Shown here in pieces: positions 8,301 through 14,310 of a DNA stretch of 14,369 bases. The DNA lies in assembly GCA_048594725.1 (NCBI GenBank), contig JBMDXA010000023.1:1-14369 (forward strand), given 5' to 3'. A program made the translations under genes and the position numbers. The notes beneath the pieces are model-generated. The model saw only the letters and a program-made list of their open reading frames with translations, was not told the origin of the DNA and made no database searches. Every line of letters starts with the position of its first letter. Positions within the stretch are counted from its first letter, which is position 1. This stretch comes from JAFDZV01 sp048594725 (GTDB taxonomy: Bacteria > Bacteroidota > Ignavibacteria > OLB7).

Positions 8301-8466
8301 TAACAAGGTCGTACATCTCCTGGGTAAGCGCACTGGTGGGCTTATCCGAGATGTCATGACCCTTGCCGTGGAGAAACTCGACAATGGTTTCCTTGCCAAT
8401 ATTCAGTTCAGCGGCGACCTTGAACAGTCTATAGGTCGTACCTTTCGCGCTTGTTGTCGCGGCCAT
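5326..8466 (-). CDS. infB: translation initiation factor IF-2
   Basis: GTPase that places initiator fMet-tRNA on the 30S subunit and promotes 50S joining. The 1046-residue product begins with an IF2 N-terminal helical domain (about 8-60) and a basic coiled stretch. A long low-complexity linker follows (about 95-400): Pro/Ala/Val/Glu repeats, an EPEPEP block, and a Thr/Gly run near 364-382. The G domain has GHVDHGKT at 547-554 (P-loop), DTPGHE at 594-599 and NKID at 648-651, followed by domains II-IV to the C-terminus. The start at 8466 has CTGGAGTCTGA upstream, a good Shine-Dalgarno. Length is on the long side because of the linker. The linker DNA includes an 18-bp tandem repeat (7832-7867 and part of a third copy), so it probably varies in length between strains. 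It is 377 nt after nusA. Confidence 0.98.
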   Translation of the reverse strand: MAATTSAKGTTYRLFKVAAELNIGKETIVEFLHGKGHDISDKPTSALTQEMYDLVMDKFEKEHRQIEKQRKKVDAYHEKRVRHKEEPTVRPQKTGKDDEALETAEGVTESAPETVGVAPETPVHEEQPAPAEMPAVAEPVAAEPPPVKEQQETPPPVVAAPEPEPAPEPPAPVVAQTPVAEPVAAPPVAQAPVAEPVAAPPVAAAPPVAAAPPVQEPVAPAETEVEAAAERSVSPQERAEQMEEARRSRREELRAIALQGRPEPAPEPEPEPEPPAPEPEPEPAPPVAEDPSQIKFVTSPPKLQGLTVLGKINVEKRGPDKKDKNERGKRKRIREGVKSVDIGAESRNRPATGGTTPATPARPAGTGTTGTGTGTGTTGTGTAAGAAGAGNAANKKKLRSRGAKLSVNQEDVSRAIRQTMSRMEDGSGSSRQKRSRNRREMREEREQRRLDEQNAAASVLNLTEFVTVAEMANLMNVDVSQVISKCIGLGLMVSINQRLDKDTIQLVADEFGFSVDFQQEYAEEILADPEDATETLLPRAPIVTIMGHVDHGKTSLLDYIRSANVVAGEAGGITQHIGAYSVVVGEKKKITFLDTPGHEAFTAMRARGAQVTDIVVLIVAADDAVMPQTLEAISHAQAAAVPMVIAINKIDKPEANAEKIRQQLADRGVLVEEWGGKYQCVEISAKKGLGVDKLLETILLEAELLELRANPERDARGVVVEAEIDRGKGIIATVLVQKGTLKVGDNFICGQYAGRVRALMDERGNRIQQAGPSDPAQVLGFSGTPTAGDQMIVIENERDVRDIASRRQQLRREQDFKQVRHITLDEISEQIARGGVQHLPLIIKGDVDGSVEALADSLLRLSTPEVQVSVIMKSVGEISESDVLLAAASNAIIVGFHVRPNLKARKLAEREGVDIRTYQIIYDTVNEIRLALEGMLKPEQKETITGTVEIREVFKISKIGVVAGCYVQDGKITRNDKIRLLRDGLEIHTGGISSIRRLKEDVREVEQGFECGITLDNMNDIKVGDIIEAFKMVEVKRKLEPATAGH
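7832..7873. repeat. 18-bp tandem repeat inside infB linker
   Basis: The unit GGAGCGGCTGCCACGGGG occurs at 7832-7849 and 7850-7867, with a partial third copy to 7873. It is 18 bp, so changes in copy number keep frame, and it encodes repeated Ala/Pro/Val hexapeptides of the IF-2 linker. Looser repeats of the same flavour surround it (7870-7960). Confidence 0.8.
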
Positions 8467-8517
8467 TCAGACTCCAGTAAATAGATACTCTTCTCAGTGC
8501 CTCTCTCACCTGAGACG

Positions 8518-8537
8518 AAACTAACTCAAACTAACTC
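8518..8537. repeat. 10-bp tandem direct repeat upstream of infB
   Basis: AAACTAACTC occurs twice head to tail (8518-8527 and 8528-8537; GAGTTAGTTT on the coding strand), 52 nt upstream of the infB start. One helical turn per unit would suit a dimeric protein site, but no factor can be named. Confidence 0.65.
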
Positions 8538-8592
8538 ATCGAGACCGTCCTAGGATTAGTGATCGATCTGACAAATGAGGCGAATCAACAGT

Positions 8593-8705
8593 GGAATAGC
8601 GTCGTCGTTGTCCCGGTAGCTCAGAATTCGTGCATGCACGATATCTTCAAGTAACCATACGACGTGCGAATGATCGTAATCGTGGAGAGCCGGAGACGCT
8701 ATTCC
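8593..8705 (-). ncRNA. candidate structured RNA element in the nusA-infB spacer
   Basis: An 11-bp perfect inverted repeat (GGAATAGCGTC 8593-8603 with GACGCTATTCC 8695-8705) closes a 113-nt unit. Inside, CCGG at 8613-8616 can pair with 8690-8693. A palindromic hairpin lies at 8628-8641 (TCGTG-CATG-CACGA), and a 5-bp hairpin pairs 8658-8662 with 8674-8678. Together they draw a multi-branched fold. The minus strand is favoured because the operon transcript runs through it, but DNA symmetry alone does not fix the strand. It could be a cis-acting leader of infB, a processed small RNA, or a decayed mobile sequence with inverted ends; no target-site duplication is visible. It matches no RNA family I recognise. 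Confidence 0.35.
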
Positions 8706-8747
8706 GGGCTGCTCACAAATTCACACCCTTGGCGATAAACAGCAAGT

Positions 8748-8773
8748 GCTCCCCCAAACAATCTCAGGGGAGC
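8748..8773 (-). terminator. possible weak terminator after nusA
   Basis: A 7-bp stem GCTCCCC/GGGGAGC with a 12-nt loop lies 71 nt after the nusA stop. The minus strand continues ACTTGCTGTTTATC, so there is no proper U-tract. It could be a pause or partial termination site between nusA and infB. Confidence 0.3.
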
Positions 8774-8843
8774 CTCGCCGCTTTTGCGGTACTTTCTGCC
8801 GATGGCCGGCACGTATAAGAGAAGAGAACGGATTCTTCGGCTA

Positions 8844-10193
8844 TCAGCTTTGTCCCAAAGCGGGCGCGGGAGGCGCCGTAGTGCGTGTTTTCTGCGCATC
8901 CTGATACATCGTGCGCAATTCATCCTCGTCGAACTCGGCGCTGATGACCTGGCGAAGCTCCTCGATCTTCTCCATCGTCATCCCTTCGATCCGCATCAGC
9001 GAGCCGTCGTCGAGCACGAGAAATTCCTTTGCCGTGTCGATGCCGGACTCCACCAGGCGGCCGAAGAGTTCTTCGCCGATCTCGTCCTTGAACTCGGCAA
9101 GTTCGATATCCTCGCCCCCTTCCTTGACAAGATCGATCGTGTAGCCGGTCAGCTTCATGGCAAGGCGGACGTTCTGCCCGTTCTTTCCGATCGCCAGCGA
9201 TACCTGGTCGTCGCCAACCAGCACCGTGGCGGTACGGGTTTCGTCATCGATCATGATATCCCTCACCTTGGCCGGCGAGAGGGCGCTGGCAACATACTTC
9301 TTCGGGTCCGGAGAGTAGTATACCACGTCGATATGTTCGTTGGAAAGCTCCCGAACGATCGAGTGGACGCGCACTCCCTTCATACCGATACAGGCGCCGG
9401 CCGGGTCCACACGTTCGTCGTGCGACCACACGGCCACCTTGGCGCGCTCTCCCGGTTCGCGGGCGATACCCTTGATTTCGATGATTCCATCGTAGATTTC
9501 CGGGATTTCGATCTCGAACAGGCGCTGCAGGAAGGTGGAGTCGCTCCGCGAGATGATGATCTCCGGCTGCGACGCGGTACCCTCCTCGCTACGAACCTCC
9601 TTCAGAAGCGCCTTCAGGGTTTCCCCCTTCTTATAGCGCTCCCGCCAGATCTGCTCGCCGCGAGGCATCCGGAGCTCCACCTTGTTGTGCATCACATACA
9701 CATCATTGCGGCGCACCTGATAGACTTCGCCGACGATGATTTCACCCATCTTCTGGGAGTATTCGGCCACGATATTATCCTTCTCCACCTCGCGCACGCG
9801 CTGGCTCAGGGTCTGTGCGGCCATCGAGACCATGCGGCGTCCGAAGTTCTCGGAGAGGTTTTCAAGGTTCAGCTCGGTAAGGGCTTCATCTCCCAGCTCA
9901 TACTCCTCGGCCTCGGCATTTGCCTCTTCGAAGGAGATCTGAGTATTGGGATCTTCGACAGTCTCGACGACTTCACGGAGCAGGTAGATCTCTATATCTC
10001 CCTTATCCATGTTGACGATGATATCGAAGTTTGCCTCCTGCCCATACTTCTTCCGGACCATCTGCGAGAAGGTATCCTCGATGATACCCTGGAGCAGATC
10101 CCGGTCTATATTCTTCTGGCGCGCCATCTCAGCAAATGCATCGATGATATGCTGTTTATTGACGCTGGACTTAGCAGACTTGCGTTTCGCCAT
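8844..10193 (-). CDS. nusA: transcription termination/antitermination factor NusA
   Basis: RNA polymerase-binding factor that modulates pausing, intrinsic termination and antitermination. The 449 residues show the N-terminal polymerase-binding domain (about 10-135) and an S1 domain (about 140-205, GEVYQVRRNDVYV). KH1 follows with its GMKG loop at 270-273, then KH2 with GKNG at 336-339. A single C-terminal helical repeat-like segment ends at an acidic stretch and a short Pro/Ala tail. The start at 10193 (MAKRKSAK) is chosen because the family homology begins soon after it. A GTG at 10259 would add 22 unconserved residues, and its GGGAG is too close to act. No Shine-Dalgarno is visible before 10193. 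It sits 87 nt after rimP, the standard order. Because NusA acts on terminators, the terminator in the operon leader makes autoregulation plausible. Confidence 0.97.
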   Translation of the reverse strand: MAKRKSAKSSVNKQHIIDAFAEMARQKNIDRDLLQGIIEDTFSQMVRKKYGQEANFDIIVNMDKGDIEIYLLREVVETVEDPNTQISFEEANAEAEEYELGDEALTELNLENLSENFGRRMVSMAAQTLSQRVREVEKDNIVAEYSQKMGEIIVGEVYQVRRNDVYVMHNKVELRMPRGEQIWRERYKKGETLKALLKEVRSEEGTASQPEIIISRSDSTFLQRLFEIEIPEIYDGIIEIKGIAREPGERAKVAVWSHDERVDPAGACIGMKGVRVHSIVRELSNEHIDVVYYSPDPKKYVASALSPAKVRDIMIDDETRTATVLVGDDQVSLAIGKNGQNVRLAMKLTGYTIDLVKEGGEDIELAEFKDEIGEELFGRLVESGIDTAKEFLVLDDGSLMRIEGMTMEKIEELRQVISAEFDEDELRTMYQDAQKTRTTAPPAPALGQS

Positions 10194-10280
10194 AACGTTT
10201 TGGAAAATGGAGAACGTTGGAAATCGGACAACGATGAGTGCGGCCTCATCCGGAGGCACACTCCCGGAAGCGGGGGGCTG

Positions 10281-10760
10281 CTAGAACTGCGGTTCCACCA
10301 CGGCGCGTTTGATACGATCCAGAGGAAGGCCTACCGGTTCCGGCGCGGCCTTTCCTTTTGCAACTCTGGGCTCCAGAGTCAGGGAGTCATCGCTCACCGC
10401 CACCAGACGGAAGATCTCCGTTTTTCTGGTTCCATCTTCGCCGTCGAACGTTACCTTCAGCAGGCGTCCCACGTTCTTGCGATACTGCCAGAGATGTTCC
10501 AGCGGACGGTCGAGCCCCCCTGAGGATACCTCCAGCTTGTACCGTCCCGGCAGGGATTCATCCGCTTCATCCAGAAGCGCGCTGGTCCAACGGCTCAGTT
10601 CGGTAATGGCGTCCAGGTTGATCCCTTCCTCGGAATCAACGATGATTTCGAGGATTGTGGAGCCTCGCTCGCCCCGGCGTTTCAGCTCCAGCAGCACCAT
10701 GCCGCGGCGAGCGATCTCGTCGCGCAGGCGCCCTTCTATATGCTCCGGAAGAAAACTCAT
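10281..10760 (-). CDS. rimP: ribosome maturation factor RimP
   Basis: Cytoplasmic 30S assembly factor that helps early-binding of proteins around the 16S central region and head. The 159-residue length fits the family. Visible marks are the N-terminal GRLRDEIARRGMVLLELKRR segment, the ILEIIVDSEEGINLDAITELSR stretch and the signature YKLEVSSGGLDRPLEHLWQYRKNVGRLLKV. A C-terminal SH3-like barrel follows. The ATG at 10760 is chosen because family similarity starts there. The frame runs on upstream to 11012, but that part overlaps the leader terminator and promoter region and is Cys/Pro/Gly-rich nonsense. No clear ribosome binding site is seen. It is the first gene of the cluster. Confidence 0.95.
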   Translation of the reverse strand: MSFLPEHIEGRLRDEIARRGMVLLELKRRGERGSTILEIIVDSEEGINLDAITELSRWTSALLDEADESLPGRYKLEVSSGGLDRPLEHLWQYRKNVGRLLKVTFDGEDGTRKTEIFRLVAVSDDSLTLEPRVAKGKAAPEPVGLPLDRIKRAVVEPQF

Positions 10761-10901
10761 TGTTACGTGCCAAACGGGGTTGAAGCCGGAACTTTGTACC
10801 CTCTTAGTCCGGATGAAACCGGCGCTGCGGTACAGTGCGGCGCAGCCGCTCGAGGCCGCTCCAGGGGCCTCCCTCCTCTGTTCCCCCATACACTCGGTGC
10901 T

Positions 10902-10937
10902 AAAAAAAAGTGGGCACGCGTTTCCGCCTGGCCCACT
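10902..10937 (-). terminator. intrinsic terminator in the rimP-nusA operon leader
   Basis: A 7-bp stem AGTGGGC/GCCCACT (10909-10915 with 10931-10937) has a 15-nt loop that can extend inward through GCG/CGC. On the minus strand it is followed by a run of eight T's (A-run 10902-10909, the last one paired). It lies about 50 nt downstream of the TATAAT at 10987-10992 and 142 nt upstream of the rimP start, with no gene between. It therefore either ends a short leader RNA or attenuates the operon. Confidence 0.8.
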
Positions 10938-10986
10938 AAAAGCAGCACCACAAAAATAAAGAGGTCGGCCGATGGATGCAATCGAA

Positions 10987-10992
10987 ATTATA
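10987..10992 (-). promoter_or_regulatory. candidate -10 box of the rimP-pnp operon
   Basis: An exact TATAAT on the minus strand, in the context CCTCTTATAATTTCG, with TGTTTG 17 nt upstream. This also partly fits the Bacteroidota-type pattern of TTTG and TAnnTTTG (here TAATTTCG). Transcription would start near 10980 and meet the terminator at 10902-10937 after about 45 nt. The hexamer match is seen; promoter activity is inferred. Confidence 0.45.
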
Positions 10993-11063
10993 AGAGGCCG
11001 CAGGGAAATCAAACAGACCGTATCGTAGACGGAAGAAGCGGCTCTATCGTGTCGGGGCTACTT

Positions 11064-11085
11064 CATGCCCGGCATGGCGGGCATG
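11064..11085. repeat. 8-bp inverted repeat in the divergent region
   Basis: CATGCCCG (11064-11071) and CGGGCATG (11078-11085) flank a 6-nt GCATGG spacer. It can be an operator for a dimeric regulator or an RNA hairpin in either direction. Neither side has a T-run, so it is not a standard terminator. Confidence 0.6.
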
Positions 11086-11170
11086 TTCCTTGCTGGTCAC
11101 TTTATGCCTTTGATGATAGTCAGAACCGGAAACTCTTATAGATCATGGTACATATCACCCACTTTATAGT

Positions 11171-11183
11171 AAGGATGTAAACG
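11171..11183 (+). promoter_or_regulatory. ribosome binding site of the secreted-protein gene
   Basis: AAGGATGT sits 5 nt before the ATG at 11184, a good Shine-Dalgarno that supports this start, together with the signal peptide that begins there. Confidence 0.7.
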
Positions 11184-14100
11184 ATGCAGAGATTCTGTAC
11201 GCTTTTACTCTTGGCGTTCGTGCTGCTCTCGGCAGGGGCGCTTGCACAGGGAAGACGGGTCGCCGCCTTCCCCTATAACCAGGATTTCTCCTGGGTAATG
11301 ACATCCACCACCTCGTTCCCTACCACCCGGACAACCGGTGGCGAGTTCACTGCTGATGCGAACACCAGCGGAACGTGGCTGGCCGGAAGCAATATCGCCG
11401 GCCATGGGCTCAATCCCAACGGGGGGGCGGGAAGCGCCATCCGTCTGCAAACAACCGCCGCCGCCGGGGCAGCAGGGTTCGTCTGGTATGGCGATCTCAC
11501 CTGCTACACGGCCGACAGCCTGACGATCGACTGGACGAAGGTTCAGAACGGTACGGATGATCCGGTGAATGAGCTCCGTATCGCCACCAACGGCGGAAGC
11601 GGAGGCATCTTCACCGATCTTCCCCTGGCAAATATCGAGGGGGGCGCATGGCCCACGTTCGATAACTCGGCCACGGCCCAGTCCGGCAAGCTCCGTGTGA
11701 AGCTCCCCGCCTCGCTCGCCGCCTCGGCCGATGTGCGTATCCGCATCTATGCGGTCTCCATCAGTGGCACCGGCAACCAGCCCCGCGTGGTAGTGGATAA
11801 TCTGATGGTGACCGCCGCCGGCATTACCCCGCAGACGGCCATGATCGATTCGCTGGTTCCGATGCGCACCAGCAGCCTTATGCTCTATCCCCGCACCGGC
11901 GCCCAGGCCGACTCGGTTCTGGTGATCCGCCGTGCAGGATCGGCCCCCACGGCAGTTCCGGTGAACAGCACCAGCTATACCGCCGGCCAGGGACTGAACT
12001 CCACCGATACCGTTATCTATTTCGGCCCGGCCTCCAGTGCCGGCATCGCCGTGAGTGGTCTCCAGACCAACGCCAACTACTATGTATCGGTGTACGGCTA
12101 CCGTTCCTGCAACCGCACCTATTCGGCTGCTGCGGCGAGCGCCAATGCCACCACGCTGAGCTGTGGCGGCGAGCCTGCCATGCTGGGCAACGTGACCACG
12201 ACGGGGCGTTCCCAGACCACGCTGAGCTTCGGCTACACGCCCGGTTTTCGCACCGATTCGATTCTGGTGGTCCGCCGCCGTAACGGCACCCCAACCGCCA
12301 CGCTGAGCAATGGCACCCGCTACTTCGTGGGCCAGGGACTGAACCTGACCGATACGGTTGTCTATTTCGGTCCGGCTACTTCGCCCTATGTGGCGATGGG
12401 GCTGATCGCCGATACCAACTACTCGTTTGCCTTGTACGGCTTCCAGAGCTGCAACACCACCTACTCGGCTACCCGTGCGCTGGCTACCGCCCGCACCTAC
12501 TGCCTGGGCTCGGTGGGGAACGTGGCCGATGTGAGTGTGCGCTACACGACCGCCACCAATATCGGTCTGTCGATCAGCGCGGTGGAGAATGCGAACAATT
12601 ATATCGTCTTCAGCATCGGACCGGATACGGTTATGCCGCGTCCGATGAACGGTGTTCAGTATAGCGTCGGAAGCGTGATCGGAGATGATACCGTCCGTTT
12701 CATCGGCAACAACCGCCAGCCGATCCTGACCGGGCTGGGCTCGGCCAGAACCTACAGGCTGATGGCCTACGGTTTCCGCGAGTGCAATTTCTACTACTCC
12801 GATTTCCCCGATTCGGTCAGCGCCGTTACGGTGGCCGCATGTTCCACCGCTGTTCCGGGCATGGTCGATTCCGTCCGTGTGACCCGGAATGTGGCCGATT
12901 CGCTGACGCTGAGCTGGCGTACCGAGGCAAACACCAGCGCCTATCTGGTGGTGGCGCGGGTTGACTCCACGCCCACGGTTCCCCCGGTGAACAGCACCTT
13001 CTACGCTGCCGGCGATACGCTGGGAGGGGCCGCCAACGGCCGGGTGTTCGTGCTGGCGCGTACCACCGATACCACCGTCAGGCTCCGTGTTCCGCAGAAC
13101 ACCGCCTATTTCATCAGGGTCTTCGCTCTCCGTGCATGCGATCTCAGCTACAGCCCGTCGAGCGCCGTTGTTGCGGTAGCTACTCGCGGAACGGCCATTG
13201 CGCAGCGGTTCGTGATTCGTGCCGGAGTGCTCGACACCATCCGGTTCGCAGGAGCGGAAGTTGCCTTCAATGAGCCGGTAGATGCCGACGGCAGCCTGAT
13301 GATCACCCGCCGCAGCGGGCAGATGGATCTGGATGGTATCCCGATGTTCCGTAGCGGCCAGACCCCGATCGACCTGCTTTCCACCGACCGCTGGTGGAGC
13401 TTCGACTGGAGGAACCGGGATGAGAACGTCAATTTCGATCTCACCCTCGATATCACCGGCCTGCCGGGCGTGCAGGATACGAGCGATCTGGAGATCGTCT
13501 TCCGTACCGCCCCCACCTTCCCGTGGGAGGATTTCATCACGACCGGCTACCGGAGAGATTCCACCGGGGACTATCTGCTGGCCGAGAACCGCCGGTTCTT
13601 CAGCAGCGATTACGCTATCGGTGCCAACAGCAACCGGAATACCCTTCCGGTAAAGCTCCTCTCGTTCGAAGGGTTCTCCCGCGAGGGACGCAATATCCTC
13701 CGCTGGAAGACCGCCGAGGAGATGGATAACGCCGGATTCCGGTTGTACCGTGCCTCCGCCGGTGCCGATGGGGTCTTTACCCTCGTGGCCGACCATGTTT
13801 CCGATCCGCGCCTGCGCGGCGCCGGCAATACCACGCAGCAGCAGAGCTACGATTACGTGGACCAGAGCAGCGACCTGCGTAGCGGCGCCAGCTACATCTA
13901 TAAGTTGGAAGAGGTATCGCTGGATGGCTCGCATAACGAGATCGGCCGCCTGGTGCTGACGATGGATGCCGCCTCCAGGCCGGGGGCTGCGTTCCGGATG
14001 GTTCCGAACCCGGTTGTGGGCTCGGCCGCCACGGTCAGCTATCGCCTGAGCGAGGATATGCCGGTGCAGATGACGCTGGTGAACACCACCGGCGAGACCG

Positions 14101-14246
14101 TCCGCGTTCTGGCCGATGAGCCGGGTGCAAAGGCCGGTAATTACAGCATGACGGTGAATGTTGCCGATCTGCCCGCCGGCACCTACTTCTGCCGTGTGGT
14201 GACAGGTGGCAGTATCGCGGTTTATCCGGTGACGATCATCCGGTAA
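11184..14246 (+). CDS. secreted multidomain protein with Fn3-like repeats and T9SS type A C-terminal sorting domain
   Basis: A 1020-residue exported protein; its ligand or role cannot be told. Residues 1-21 form a signal peptide (hydrophobic LLLLAFVLL, cleavage expected after ALA, no lipobox). Residues 22 to about 215 are a beta-rich jelly-roll-like domain. Four Fn3-like repeats of about 114 residues follow (about 216-668), each with a 'YG(Y/F)xxC(N/D)xxYS' signature at C309, C423, C534 and C652. The first three have a partner Cys (C327, C440, C553), which suggests one disulfide each. A beta-rich stretch with a WWSFDW motif leads to LPVKL at 821, the start of a module common in T9SS cargo. 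The end (about 938-1020) matches the T9SS sorting domain, with PNP at 941, an LSEDMPVQMTLVNTTGE-type core and LPAGTYF. Such cargo crosses the outer membrane and is released or anchored at the surface. It is a single-gene unit, divergent from rimP. Confidence 0.88.
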   Translation: MQRFCTLLLLAFVLLSAGALAQGRRVAAFPYNQDFSWVMTSTTSFPTTRTTGGEFTADANTSGTWLAGSNIAGHGLNPNGGAGSAIRLQTTAAAGAAGFVWYGDLTCYTADSLTIDWTKVQNGTDDPVNELRIATNGGSGGIFTDLPLANIEGGAWPTFDNSATAQSGKLRVKLPASLAASADVRIRIYAVSISGTGNQPRVVVDNLMVTAAGITPQTAMIDSLVPMRTSSLMLYPRTGAQADSVLVIRRAGSAPTAVPVNSTSYTAGQGLNSTDTVIYFGPASSAGIAVSGLQTNANYYVSVYGYRSCNRTYSAAAASANATTLSCGGEPAMLGNVTTTGRSQTTLSFGYTPGFRTDSILVVRRRNGTPTATLSNGTRYFVGQGLNLTDTVVYFGPATSPYVAMGLIADTNYSFALYGFQSCNTTYSATRALATARTYCLGSVGNVADVSVRYTTATNIGLSISAVENANNYIVFSIGPDTVMPRPMNGVQYSVGSVIGDDTVRFIGNNRQPILTGLGSARTYRLMAYGFRECNFYYSDFPDSVSAVTVAACSTAVPGMVDSVRVTRNVADSLTLSWRTEANTSAYLVVARVDSTPTVPPVNSTFYAAGDTLGGAANGRVFVLARTTDTTVRLRVPQNTAYFIRVFALRACDLSYSPSSAVVAVATRGTAIAQRFVIRAGVLDTIRFAGAEVAFNEPVDADGSLMITRRSGQMDLDGIPMFRSGQTPIDLLSTDRWWSFDWRNRDENVNFDLTLDITGLPGVQDTSDLEIVFRTAPTFPWEDFITTGYRRDSTGDYLLAENRRFFSSDYAIGANSNRNTLPVKLLSFEGFSREGRNILRWKTAEEMDNAGFRLYRASAGADGVFTLVADHVSDPRLRGAGNTTQQQSYDYVDQSSDLRSGASYIYKLEEVSLDGSHNEIGRLVLTMDAASRPGAAFRMVPNPVVGSAATVSYRLSEDMPVQMTLVNTTGETVRVLADEPGAKAGNYSMTVNVADLPAGTYFCRVVTGGSIAVYPVTIIR

Positions 14247-14269
14247 TACTGCGTTCGTTATTCAGATGC

Positions 14270-14310
14270 AGCGCCCGCATGGTGTATTCCATGCGGGCGC
14301 TTTTGTTTTT
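14270..14310 (+). terminator. intrinsic terminator of the secreted-protein gene
   Basis: A perfect 13-bp stem (14270-14282 with 14289-14301) closes a 6-nt loop and is followed by TTTTGTTTTT. It begins 24 nt after the stop codon. The minus strand has no matching T-run. The remaining bases to the window end (14311-14369) show nothing recognisable. Confidence 0.93.

Larger units (their letters stand above)
8467..8843. other. 377-nt non-coding region between nusA and infB
   Basis: I see no credible gene here; short open frames on both strands lack ribosome binding sites and recognisable sequence. Reading the minus strand from the nusA stop there is a small hairpin (CCGC-AAAA-GCGG, 8778-8789). 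Then comes a 7-bp GC hairpin (8748-8754 with 8767-8773) without a good U-tract. A 113-nt folded element (8593-8705) follows, then a 10-bp tandem repeat (8518-8537) and the infB ribosome binding site. No clear TATAAT is seen for infB. Confidence 0.7.
10761..11183. other. 423-nt divergent control region between rimP and the secreted-protein gene
   Basis: No gene is supported. From the rimP side it holds a GC-rich folded leader (for example GCTGCG 10824-10829 with CGCAGC 10841-10846). Next come a minus-strand intrinsic terminator (10902-10937), a minus-strand TATAAT (10987-10992) and a strong 8-bp hairpin at 11064-11085. The last 18 nt carry the plus-strand ribosome binding site. For the plus-strand gene I see AT-rich hexamers (TATAGA near 11137, TATAGT near 11165) but no promoter I would defend. 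Confidence 0.7.

Noticed and set aside
5329..8484. A 1051-codon open frame antisense to infB
   Set aside because: It mirrors a certain gene almost end to end, is His/Asp/Arg-rich without recognisable domains, and is explained by high GC and biased codons that make antisense stops rare.
8612..8705. tRNA-like start CCCGGTAGCTCAG on the plus strand
   Set aside because: The match covers only the acceptor/D-arm start. There is no T-arm GGTTCGAATC-like block, no anticodon arm at the right distance and no fitting 3' acceptor, so it is not a tRNA.
8593..8705. Insertion sequence or MITE reading of the 11-bp inverted ends
   Set aside because: No target-site duplication flanks the ends and no transposase remnant is present; kept as an alternative but not called a mobile element.
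8784..10523. A 579-codon open frame antisense to nusA and part of rimP
   Set aside because: It crosses two well-supported genes and has no family character; codon-bias shadow.
10740..11141. 133-codon open frame on the plus strand in the divergent region
   Set aside because: No ribosome binding site, no conserved character, and it runs through the leader terminator and promoter region of rimP.
11205..13934. A 909-codon open frame antisense to the secreted protein
   Set aside because: The plus-strand frame has a signal peptide, repeated domains and a T9SS sorting domain; the antisense frame is Gly/His/Ile-rich shadow sequence.
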